Below are positions 7,401 to 15,096 of a DNA stretch of 64,000 nucleotides, one piece after another; position 1 is the stretch's first letter; each line of letters starts with the position of its first letter. The notes under the pieces were generated by a model. It was not told where the DNA came from and searched no databases. It saw only the letters and a program-made list of their open reading frames with translations. This DNA is from Pseudomonas rhodesiae (GTDB lineage Bacteria; Pseudomonadota; Gammaproteobacteria; Pseudomonadales; Pseudomonadaceae): the NCBI RefSeq assembly GCF_007858255.1, contig NZ_VFEU01000003.1, positions 372,001 to 436,000 on the forward strand, in the 5' to 3' direction. The translations under genes were made by a program, and so were the position numbers.

Positions 7401-8420
7401 TCACAACACCTTCGAAGGCGCCGCGGGCTCGATGCGTGCCCAGTGCGCGGCATCCTCGCGATGGGCTTGCAGGTACGGCAACACCGCCGTCAGCAGCGGC
7501 GCCTTGAACGCTTCCTGAAACCTATGGGCCATGCCTGGGATCAGCTTCAACTGGCTACCCTGGATATGCGCCGCCAGGTGCACGCCGTGCATCACCGGCA
7601 GCAACGGGTCGGCGGTGCCGTGGACCACCAGGGTCGGCACGCGCAGTTGGTTGAGCAAGGGCACGCGGCTGGGTTCGGCGAGGATCGCCATGATCTGGCG
7701 CTTCACACCTTCGGGGTTGAACGCGCGATCATAGGACAGCGCCGCCTGGTGCAGCAGAGCCTGGCGATCGTCCTTGATATTTGGGCTGCCCAGTGCCGCC
7801 AGCAGATCGGCCTGTTGCTCCAGAGCGACTTCGCGACTGGGCGCGCTGCGCCGCGACAACAACTGCACAAGCGCCGCGTTCGGCGCCGGCAGCCCTTCGG
7901 CGCCGGAGCTGGTCATGATCAGGGTGAGGCTCTCGACCCGCTGCGGCGCCATGGCCGCCAGGTGCTGGGCGATCATGCCGCCCATGCTGGCGCCGAGTAC
8001 GTGAAATTGCTGGATCTGCAACGCGTCCATAAGGCCCAAGGCGTCGTCGGCCATATCGGTCAGGGTGTAGGGCGCCGCCACCGGCAGGCCGAGCTTGTAG
8101 CGCAGCACTTCAAAAGTCAGGTTGGCGCTGGCCGGCGCCTGGCGCCAAGTGGACAGGCCGACATCACGGTTGTCATAGCGGATCACCCGAAAGCCTTGCT
8201 GACACAGGGCGACTACCACTTCATCCGGCCAATGGATCAGTTGACCGCCCAGGCCCATCACCAACAACAAGGCCGGGTCCGAAGCCCGGCCAATGCTTTG
8301 ATAGGCAAGGCTCACCTGATCCAGATCGACCGTTTGGGTCGGGACGTTGATATCGCAACGGGAGGCCGCAGAAGACGGCAGGCCGAACAGCAAGGCGGCC
8401 AATAAAAACAACACACGCAT
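7401..8420 (-). CDS. exported alpha/beta hydrolase
   Basis: 339 residues from ATG 8420, chosen because [20 protein letters not shown] is a good signal peptide; the upstream in-frame extension runs through the MetR box and is not used. The mature protein has the alpha/beta hydrolase plan: [14 protein letters not shown] near the oxyanion hole, nucleophile elbow GASMGG, acid in [10 protein letters not shown] and His in IPGMAHRF. Related to aclacinomycin methylesterase/RdmC-like hydrolases. It diverges from metR and shares its control region, so MetR or its co-effector homocysteine may influence it. Substrate unknown. Confidence 0.85.
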   Translation of the reverse strand: MRVLFLLAALLFGLPSSAASRCDINVPTQTVDLDQVSLAYQSIGRASDPALLLVMGLGGQLIHWPDEVVVALCQQGFRVIRYDNRDVGLSTWRQAPASANLTFEVLRYKLGLPVAAPYTLTDMADDALGLMDALQIQQFHVLGASMGGMIAQHLAAMAPQRVESLTLIMTSSGAEGLPAPNAALVQLLSRRSAPSREVALEQQADLLAALGSPNIKDDRQALLHQAALSYDRAFNPEGVKRQIMAILAEPSRVPLLNQLRVPTLVVHGTADPLLPVMHGVHLAAHIQGSQLKLIPGMAHRFQEAFKAPLLTAVLPYLQAHREDAAHWARIEPAAPSKVL

Positions 8421-8463
8421 GAAAAACACCAAAACGCAGAACCCCAGTAGAGCGCGAGTCTGA

Positions 8464-8476
8464 TGAAGTTTGTTCA
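8464..8476. promoter_or_regulatory. MetR box
   Basis: The sequence TGAAGTTTGTTCA matches the published enterobacterial MetR consensus TGAANNTNNTTCA at every defined base. It lies in the 182-bp gap between the divergent hydrolase and metR, 139 bp upstream of the metR start and 44 bp upstream of the hydrolase start. It may serve autoregulation, the hydrolase or both. Confidence 0.7.
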
Positions 8477-8602
8477 AGCGCGCTGCCACAGTTCCATGAC
8501 AGTTTGATGAAGAGTGCCCGGCGGTCATAGTCGACATGCTTTGCAACATGAGCCAAACTCACGCCATCGCACTTCAACACAAATTACCCTCATGGAGAGC
8601 CC

Positions 8603-9520
8603 GTGCTCGAAATCCGTCACTTAAAGACCCTGCACGCCCTGCGCGAAGCCGACAGCCTGGTGGAAGCCGCCGAGCGCCTGCATCTGACGCAATCGGCGCT
8701 GTCCCACCAGTTCAAGGAGCTGGAGGAACGCCTGGGCATGCCGCTGTTCGTGCGCAAGACCAAACCGCTGCGCTTCACCAGCGCCGGCCTGCGCCTGCTG
8801 CAATTGGCTGATGCCACCCTGCCCTTGCTGCGCGGCGCCGAGCGCGATATCGCGCGCCTGGCCGGGGGCACCGCCGGGCGCTTGCACATGGCGATCGAAT
8901 GCCACAGTTGCTTCCAATGGCTGATGCCGACCATCGACCAGTTCCGCGACGCCTGGCCGGAAGTCGAGCTGGATTTGGCCTCCGGTTTTGCCTTCGCCCC
9001 GCTGCCGGCCCTGGCCCGTGGCGACCTGGACCTGGTGGTGACCTCCGACCCGCTGGAGCTGCCGGGCATCACCTATGTACCGTTGTTCACCTACGAGGCG
9101 ATGCTGGCCGTGGCCAACCAGCATGCGCTGGCGAACAAGTCGTATATCGTGCCGGAAGACTTGCTCAGCGAAACCCTGATCACCTACCCGGTGGAACGCG
9201 ACCGCCTGGACATCTTCACGCGCTTTCTGGAACCGGCCGACGTGGAACCGGCCCAGGTGCGCACCTCCGAGCTGACGGTGATGATGATGCAACTGGTGGC
9301 CAGCGGCCGTGGCGTGTGCGGCATGCCCCATTGGGCGCTGCATGAATACAGCTCGCGCGGCTACGTAAAGGCCAAGCGCCTGGGTGAGAAAGGGTTGTTC
9401 GCGACGTTATACGCCGGCATTCGCGCCGACATGTTGGATGCGCCGTATATGCGCGACTTCCTGCTGACGGCCAAGGACACGTCGTTTTCCACGTTGGACG
9501 GGGTGAGTGCGGTGCGCTGA
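8603..9520 (+). CDS. metR: LysR-type regulator MetR
   Basis: 305 residues from GTG 8603 with GGAG upstream. The N-terminal winged helix-turn-helix reads MLEIRHLKTLHALREADSLV, then LHLTQSALSHQFKELEERLG; the effector domain starts near residue 90 (GGTAGRLHMAIECHSCFQWL). The whole sequence is what I recall for Pseudomonas MetR. MetR activates methionine synthase genes and responds to homocysteine. No met biosynthesis gene is next to it here; the divergent neighbour is an exported hydrolase. Confidence 0.93.
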   Translation: MLEIRHLKTLHALREADSLVEAAERLHLTQSALSHQFKELEERLGMPLFVRKTKPLRFTSAGLRLLQLADATLPLLRGAERDIARLAGGTAGRLHMAIECHSCFQWLMPTIDQFRDAWPEVELDLASGFAFAPLPALARGDLDLVVTSDPLELPGITYVPLFTYEAMLAVANQHALANKSYIVPEDLLSETLITYPVERDRLDIFTRFLEPADVEPAQVRTSELTVMMMQLVASGRGVCGMPHWALHEYSSRGYVKAKRLGEKGLFATLYAGIRADMLDAPYMRDFLLTAKDTSFSTLDGVSAVR

Positions 9521-9583
9521 TGGGGCGGGTCTGCCGACACAGCGTTACTGGCCAGCCGTCAGGATTTGTGTAGATGCCTAAGA

Positions 9584-9742
9584 GCATCGGGGGCAAGCCC
9601 CCTCCCACCGTTGATAGTCATTGCCTGGGCTGGATCACATGGCGCACCACCGCGCAGTTTGCGGCATGCCAATCCAAATGCCTCCTCAGTACTAACTGAA
9701 AGAACCGTCTAAAAATGCGGGAGGGGCTTGCCCCCTCCCACA
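9584..9742. repeat. REPIN: two inverted REPs flanking about 108 bp
   Basis: The left REP (9584-9608) reads GGGGGCAAGCCCCCTCCCAC; the right REP (9716-9742) reads GGGAGGGGCTTGCCCCCTCC. The stretch just left of it (TGTAGATGCC...GCATCGGGGG, from about 9569) is the complement of the flank of the REPs at 61812 and 61974, so the copies belong to one family. The gap between metR and the convergent GNAT gene holds nothing else; the right copy may terminate both. Confidence 0.7.
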
Positions 9743-9748
9743 CTGGCC

Positions 9749-10255
9749 TCAGTTAACACCGAGTTCGCGCCACATGTGGATCTTGTCGAAGTAGTCCTCC
9801 CCCACTCGCACCGCCAGCGGTTCCAGGCCGTATTGGATAAAGCCGCAGCGTCGGTACAGCGTGAACGCTGCGATGTTGCCGGCGGTTACGGTGAGTTGGA
9901 TGACTTTAAGGCGCGGGTGCCGCCGTGCTTCGGCCAGCGCCGCTTCCACCAGCCGGCGGCCCAGCCCCTGTTGCTGGGACGGCGTGGTCACGTACATGCC
10001 GAACAACGTGACCTTGTGCCGCGCTTTTTCCCGGGGTTCGAAGGCCAGGCCGACAATCCCGGCCAATCGCTCGCCATCAAAACCGCCCAGCAGGCGATCC
10101 AGCGGGTTGTCGAGGCGCTTTTGCCACCAGCTCAAGGGCATGGCGGCGCGTTCGGCCACGCTGGAGGTGAATGCCTGGGGGTAGGTGTCGTAAGCCTCCA
10201 ACATCAAGGCCCGATAAGCCTCGGCATCCTCGGCCCCCAGCGCACGGATCAGCAT
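9749..10255 (-). CDS. GNAT-family N-acetyltransferase
   Basis: 168 residues covering the whole GNAT fold. Motif A for acetyl-CoA binding is VTTPSQQQGLGRRLVEAAL (Q/RxxGxG/A form), followed by IQLTVTAGNIAAFTLYRRCG, the typical motif B with Asn and Tyr. It acetylates an amine on a small molecule or protein; the target is unknown. It starts 5 bp after the Nudix gene, so the two are an operon. Confidence 0.85.
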   Translation of the reverse strand: MLIRALGAEDAEAYRALMLEAYDTYPQAFTSSVAERAAMPLSWWQKRLDNPLDRLLGGFDGERLAGIVGLAFEPREKARHKVTLFGMYVTTPSQQQGLGRRLVEAALAEARRHPRLKVIQLTVTAGNIAAFTLYRRCGFIQYGLEPLAVRVGEDYFDKIHMWRELGVN

Positions 10256-10260
10256 GGGCG

Positions 10261-10674
10261 TCAGGCCGGTGTGGCCAGGGACGAGCGATAGAACGGCAGG
10301 ATCAGGTCACGGGTCAGGGGCGCCAGGACCAGGCCGCCGTCACCGGCCGGGTCGATCCAGCGCACTTCCTCGATCTCGGCGGCGGGGGCCACGGGTACGT
10401 CGATGTTGACCTGGAACAGCTCGGCTTCCACGGTGCAACCCGGCTCGTTAGCCGCCGGGGCAGAGAAGTGGCCCAGGTAGGCCGCCGCTTCAGGGTCGAT
10501 ACGCAGGTTCAGTTCCTCGAACAGCTCACGGGCCAGTGCTTCGGCGGGTTGCTCGCCGGCGTCGATCTTGCCGCCCGGTTGCATAAAAGCCTGGGTGCCG
10601 CGCTTGCGCACCAGCAGGGTCTGGCCGTCGTCGCCGATCAGGAGGGCGGCGGCGATGCGGATAGTGGTGGACAT
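10261..10674 (-). CDS. Nudix hydrolase
   Basis: 137 residues from ATG 10674 (MSTTIRIAAALLIGDD); an upstream in-frame start at 10692 has no better ribosome site. The Nudix box GKIDAGEQPAEALARELFEE fits Gx5Ex7REUxEExGU apart from NL at the end in place of a GU pair. It should hydrolyse a nucleoside diphosphate linked to another moiety, with Mg, in the cytoplasm. The preceding FMQPGGK and early LLVRKRG are typical of MutT-like housekeeping enzymes. Paired with a GNAT gene downstream. Confidence 0.88.
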   Translation of the reverse strand: MSTTIRIAAALLIGDDGQTLLVRKRGTQAFMQPGGKIDAGEQPAEALARELFEELNLRIDPEAAAYLGHFSAPAANEPGCTVEAELFQVNIDVPVAPAAEIEEVRWIDPAGDGGLVLAPLTRDLILPFYRSSLATPA

Positions 10675-10721
10675 ACGATAAAAACCTTGCATTCAAATCA
10701 GTGAAAATCACCGCCCAAGGC

Positions 10722-12023
10722 TCACGCCTCGTCCGGTTCCTTGATAAAGACGCTGTACTTGGCCCCCTCCATCGCCTCGAACGCAATCAGCTTGTCCACC
10801 AGCGGTAAGTTCAGCACCTTGCCAGCGTTGAGCAGCAGCATGCCGTTGTCGGCGTTGAGGTTACGCGCCAGGATCATACCGTCCTGCAGTTCGCGGGTGG
10901 TCAGCACCTTGACGGTCGGGTCGCCCAGGGTCACGTCGCTGAGGAAGGTGGCGCAGGCCTGCACAAAGCCCTCGATCAACTCGGGATCATACAGACGCCC
11001 GGCGTATTTGCGGATGAACAACAGCGCTTCGTCGCTGTTCATTTGCCGCTCCAGGATCAGGCCTTTTTGCAGTTCGATAAAGTCCACCGCCAGTTTCAGC
11101 AGGCGCGAACCGAAGGGAATCGCATCACCCTTGAGGTGATCGGGAAAGCCGCTGCCGTCCCAGCGCTCCTGATGATGACGGATGATCCGCGCGGCATCTT
11201 TCATCGGTTCTAGGGTCATCAACAGCGATTCGCTCTGGGTCGGATAACCGCGATAGCGCTCACGGTCGGTGCTGTGCAGCTTGTCCGCCGGTTCCATCAG
11301 CATGCTGTCGGTCCAGCTCAGCTTGCCGATGTTGTAAAGCGCGGCCGCCATGGCCAGATCGCGGGCACTGGACTCATCGATGCTCTGAGCGGCGCAATAC
11401 ACGCGTACCAGTTCGATCAGCGCGCGGTTGGTTTGCTTGTTCTTGGGCAAGCGCAGGTTGGCCAGCAGCGAAAACACTTCGGTGCCGGTCACGTAGCTGC
11501 GCTTGAGCTCGTCGTAGGCCAGGTCGAGCATATCGGCGGTCTGCTGCAACTCGCTGGTGCGCGCCGCCACGCGTTTTTCCAGGGTGGCGTTCAATTGCTT
11601 GAGCTGCTCGTTCTGAACCTGGGTCAGACGCTCCAAGCGCTGATGCTCCAGGGTCTGGCGCAAGACCAGCTGCAGTTCTTCGTCGTTCCAGGGCTTGCTG
11701 ATGTAGCGGTGGATCTGCCCTTCGTTGATCGCCTTGACGATCGTCGGCAGGTCGGCGTAACCGGTGAGCAGGATGCGGCTGGTGCCGGGGTACAGCCGAT
11801 GGACCTCGGCCAGTAGTTGCGCGCCGTCCATGCCCGGCATCCGCGCGTCGCTCATCACCAGGTCGATGGGTTGGGCGGCCATGATGTCCAGGGCCTGGGC
11901 GCCGCTGCCCGCCAGCACCACGTCGAAAGGCTGGCCGCGCAGCAGGCGGCGCAGGCTGTTTAGGATCGACTCTTCATCGTCGACCAACAAAATCGTGGGT
12001 TTCGTCGCCAGTTGTTCATCCAT
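10722..12023 (-). CDS. response regulator with degenerate HD-GYP-type domain
   Basis: 433 residues. REC domain 10-125 with acidic pair Asp15-Asp16, phospho-acceptor Asp59 (VMSDARMPG) and Lys110 (SKPW). A coiled coil follows (125-165), then an HD-like domain to about 360 and a C-terminal domain of about 70 residues. The HD dyad that binds metal in c-di-GMP phosphodiesterases is replaced by Tyr230-Asn231 (ALYNIGK where LHDIGK is expected), and the GYP loop reads HHQERWDGSGFP (283-294). Catalysis is therefore doubtful; a c-di-GMP-binding or scaffold role is likely. Divergent from a c-di-GMP/kinase operon at 12204, probably its partner. Confidence 0.88.
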   Translation of the reverse strand: MDEQLATKPTILLVDDEESILNSLRRLLRGQPFDVVLAGSGAQALDIMAAQPIDLVMSDARMPGMDGAQLLAEVHRLYPGTSRILLTGYADLPTIVKAINEGQIHRYISKPWNDEELQLVLRQTLEHQRLERLTQVQNEQLKQLNATLEKRVAARTSELQQTADMLDLAYDELKRSYVTGTEVFSLLANLRLPKNKQTNRALIELVRVYCAAQSIDESSARDLAMAAALYNIGKLSWTDSMLMEPADKLHSTDRERYRGYPTQSESLLMTLEPMKDAARIIRHHQERWDGSGFPDHLKGDAIPFGSRLLKLAVDFIELQKGLILERQMNSDEALLFIRKYAGRLYDPELIEGFVQACATFLSDVTLGDPTVKVLTTRELQDGMILARNLNADNGMLLLNAGKVLNLPLVDKLIAFEAMEGAKYSVFIKEPDEA

Positions 12024-12203
12024 GCCTACGCGCCTTCAAATTAAACGGAATTGAGCTAAATTGAACCGTCGTGCCAAGCCACTTTCCCTCGCCCGAGGCG
12101 CGGGATCGATTTGACGCCAACTGGCCATCAATTTCAAGGTAGCTCGGCTATGCTGTCACAGTAGTCGGCCCCCCCAAGAAGTGAAACCAGGGAAGGAATC
12201 GTT

Positions 12204-14102
12204 ATGCCGTCGAGCCTTTTGCCAGCGCGGAATGCAGACTCAACTCGGGCCAACCGCCGCATTCTGATCGTTGACGATACTGCGTCGATCCACGAGGATT
12301 TCCGCAAGATCCTGTGCGCCGACACCCACGCCGAGCCGTCTCTGGATAGCCTTGAGGAAACCCTGTTCGGCACCCCCGCTGCTCCACGCCAGGTGTTCGA
12401 GCTGGATTCGGCCTACCAGGGCCAGGAAGCGCTGGCACTGGTGAGCCAGGCCCTGGCCGCCAACGCCCCCTATGCCATGGTGTTTATCGATATGCGCATG
12501 CCGCCCGGCTGGGATGGCCTGCAAACCATCGAACAGCTGTGGAACGTCGACCCCAACCTGCAGATCGCGCTGTGCACGGCGTATTCCGACTATTCCTTCG
12601 AGGCCATCGAGGCACGGCTGAAGTACAACGACCAGTTGCTGATCCTGAAAAAGCCGTTCGACCACTTGGAGATCCGCCAGATGGCCAGTGCGCTGACGTG
12701 GAAATGGCAACTGGCTCAGGACGTGGCCCGCAAGGTGAGCGGCCTGGAGCGCACCATCGAAGAACGGGTGCAGGAACTGCTGAAAGTCTCGCACCTGCTG
12801 CAATACGACGCGCTGACCGAGCTGCCCAACAGCACGCTGCTGGGGGACCGCCTGACCCAGGCCATCGCCCTTGGCCGGCGGCACGACACGCAACTGGCGG
12901 TGATGTTCATCGGCCTCGACCGCTTCAAACGCATCAACAATGCCCTGGGCTATCCGGTGGGCGACGAAGTGCTGCAACAGGTCAGCCACAGCCTGGTGGC
13001 AACGGTGCGCGACTCCGATTCGGTGTTTCGCTACGGTTCCGATGAGTTTGTGATCGTGCTCCACGACGTCCAGCACCCTCAGCAAACCCAACACATCGCC
13101 GACAAAGTGCTCAGGACCATCAGCGCGACGCGGCATGTGGCCGGGCATGACCTGAGCGTCACCGCGAGCCTGGGCATCAGCATCTACCCCAATGACAGTT
13201 GCAACGCGGTGGAATTGATCAAGCACGCCGAAACCGCCATGCACACCAGCAAGGAGCGCGGCGCGAACGATTTCAGTTTTTACACCGAAGATATGAACCT
13301 GCGCGCCCAACGCCAGCAAAACCTGGAGAGCGCGATTCGCCATGCCCTGGAACGCGATGAATTTGTGCTGCACTACCAGCCCAAACTGGACCTCAGGTCC
13401 GGGCGCATCGTCGGCGCGGAGGCGCTGATACGCTGGTTTCAACCGCGCTCGGGGTGGGTCAGCCCGGCCGATTTCATCCCGGTGGCCGAGGACAGCGGCC
13501 TGATCGTGCCGTTGACCCAATGGGTGCTGCGCCAGGCTTGCGAGCAGGCGCAAGCCTGGCGCAGCATGGGCTTGCCGCCGTTGTGCATGTCAGTGAATGT
13601 CTCGCCCATCGACTTTCGCCAGCGCGATTTCGTCGACAATCTGGCCGCGATCCTCAAGCAAAGCGGCCTGCCGCCCGCTCGGCTGGAGCTGGAAATCACC
13701 GAAAGCGTGCTGATGCAGAACGTCGATGAAACCGTGGACATCCTGCAAAAGATCAAAGCCATGGGCGTGCGCCTGGCGCTGGATGACTTCGGTACCGGTT
13801 ACTCCAGCCTCAGTTACTTGCGGCGCTTTCCCATCGATGTGTTGAAAATCGACCAGTCGTTTGTGCGCGGCCTGAACGTAAATAGCCAGGACGCGCAACT
13901 GATCAGCGCTATCATCGGCATGGGCAAAAGCCTGGAACTGAACATCATTGCCGAAGGGGTCGAGACCGTCGAGCAGCTGAACTTCCTGAAAACCCAGCAG
14001 TGCGAAGAGGGCCAGGGCTTTCTGTTCAGCAAGGCCGTGCCGCCCAAGGATTTCGCGCACATGCTGCAAGTAGGCAGCGCCACACTGATGCCCACCCCAT
14101 AG
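12204..14102 (+). CDS. REC-GGDEF-EAL response regulator (likely c-di-GMP phosphodiesterase)
   Basis: 632 residues. The REC domain (18-165) opens with ILIVDDTASIHEDFRKIL, carries an unusual insertion of about 35 residues after helix 1, and has phospho-acceptor Asp96 (FIDMRMPPGWDG). The GGDEF domain (about 200-365) has signature GSDEF (278-282), with the second Gly lost, so cyclase activity is doubtful. The EAL domain (about 375-620) keeps EAL (406-408), NVSPIDFRQRDF, LEITES, DDFGTGYSSLSYL and KIDQSF, so phosphodiesterase activity is expected. First gene of an operon with a cytochrome peroxidase and two kinases; its REC domain is a close paralog of that of the 16907 gene. Confidence 0.92.
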   Translation: MPSSLLPARNADSTRANRRILIVDDTASIHEDFRKILCADTHAEPSLDSLEETLFGTPAAPRQVFELDSAYQGQEALALVSQALAANAPYAMVFIDMRMPPGWDGLQTIEQLWNVDPNLQIALCTAYSDYSFEAIEARLKYNDQLLILKKPFDHLEIRQMASALTWKWQLAQDVARKVSGLERTIEERVQELLKVSHLLQYDALTELPNSTLLGDRLTQAIALGRRHDTQLAVMFIGLDRFKRINNALGYPVGDEVLQQVSHSLVATVRDSDSVFRYGSDEFVIVLHDVQHPQQTQHIADKVLRTISATRHVAGHDLSVTASLGISIYPNDSCNAVELIKHAETAMHTSKERGANDFSFYTEDMNLRAQRQQNLESAIRHALERDEFVLHYQPKLDLRSGRIVGAEALIRWFQPRSGWVSPADFIPVAEDSGLIVPLTQWVLRQACEQAQAWRSMGLPPLCMSVNVSPIDFRQRDFVDNLAAILKQSGLPPARLELEITESVLMQNVDETVDILQKIKAMGVRLALDDFGTGYSSLSYLRRFPIDVLKIDQSFVRGLNVNSQDAQLISAIIGMGKSLELNIIAEGVETVEQLNFLKTQQCEEGQGFLFSKAVPPKDFAHMLQVGSATLMPTP

Positions 14103-14127
14103 CCCCATGCCTGCAAGGAGTGCTCGC

Positions 14128-15096
14128 TTGAGCGAAGTCTCACGTTACCGTTTCGGCGTCATGCTGGTGTTGTGGTCGGGGCTGGTTCAGCCGCTGTCGG
14201 CTGCACCGTTGAATGAGGCGCTCAAACCGCTGCCGCCGGTGCCCACCCTGGACCCGGCCAAAGTCGAGCTGGGCCGCCGACTGTTCAATGAACCGCGCCT
14301 GTCGGTCAATAACACGTTGTCATGCGCCAGCTGCCATCACCTGGAAACCGGAGGCGCCGACAACAAGCCGTTTTCCATGGGCTTCGACGGCAAGCCGGTG
14401 GCGATCAATACCCCGTCGGTGTTTAACGCCAGCCTGAATTTCAAACAGTTCTGGAACGGCCGGGTGGATACCCTGCAAGCCCAGATCGAACAGGTGGTGA
14501 TCAGCCCGGCGGAAATGGGCAGCGACTGGAACACCGTGGTGCAGAACCTTTCCGCACTGCCCGACTACCAGGCCGCGTTCAAACAGACCTACGCCGACGG
14601 GGTCACGGCCGCCAATGTGCAGAATGCCCTGGCCACCTACGAGCAAACGCTGCTGACCCCCAATTCGCGCTTCGATCAGTACCTGCTGGGCAACACCGAG
14701 ATCCTGACGACCCAGGAAAAGTACGGCTACCAGCGCTTCAAGGATTACGGCTGTATCGCCTGCCATCAGGGCATCAACATCGGCGGCAATATGTTCCAGA
14801 AGTTCGGCGTGATGGGCGACTACTTCAAAGCCCGCGGCAACCCGGTCGAAGCCGACTTGGGCCGGTACCTGGTGACCCAGGACGAGGAAGACCGCCATGT
14901 GTTCAAAGTGCCGAGCCTGCGCAATGTGGCGGTGACCGCGCCGTATTTTCACGATGCCTCGGCCAAGACTCTGGAAGAAGCCGTCGACGTGATGTTCAAG
15001 TACCAGTTGGGACGTAATCCGAACCAGGAAGACAAAGACTTGATCGTGCAGTTTCTCAAGACGCTGACCGGTGAATGGGCGGGCAAGCCACTATGA
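14128..15096 (+). CDS. di-haem cytochrome c peroxidase (CcpA/MauG family)
   Basis: About 322 residues from TTG 14128, preferred because AAGGAG lies 7 bp upstream; ATG 14107 is in frame but the AAGGAG would lie inside it. A signal peptide (FGVMLVLWSGLVQPLSAAPL) sends it to the periplasm. Two haem-binding CxxCH motifs are visible, CASCHH and CIACHQ. The segment between them (NTPSVFNASLNFKQFWNGR) and the C-terminal VPSLRNVAVTAPYFHDAS are typical of bacterial di-haem peroxidases that reduce hydrogen peroxide. It lies between a c-di-GMP regulator and a membrane kinase and overlaps the kinase start by ATGA, so it may be part of the sensor. Confidence 0.9.
   Translation: MSEVSRYRFGVMLVLWSGLVQPLSAAPLNEALKPLPPVPTLDPAKVELGRRLFNEPRLSVNNTLSCASCHHLETGGADNKPFSMGFDGKPVAINTPSVFNASLNFKQFWNGRVDTLQAQIEQVVISPAEMGSDWNTVVQNLSALPDYQAAFKQTYADGVTAANVQNALATYEQTLLTPNSRFDQYLLGNTEILTTQEKYGYQRFKDYGCIACHQGINIGGNMFQKFGVMGDYFKARGNPVEADLGRYLVTQDEEDRHVFKVPSLRNVAVTAPYFHDASAKTLEEAVDVMFKYQLGRNPNQEDKDLIVQFLKTLTGEWAGKPL

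Noticed and set aside
12240..13553. 437-residue minus-strand frame opposite the GGDEF-EAL gene
   Set aside because: Antisense shadow of a gene with clear catalytic motifs; His/Val/Gln-rich composition typical of such shadows.
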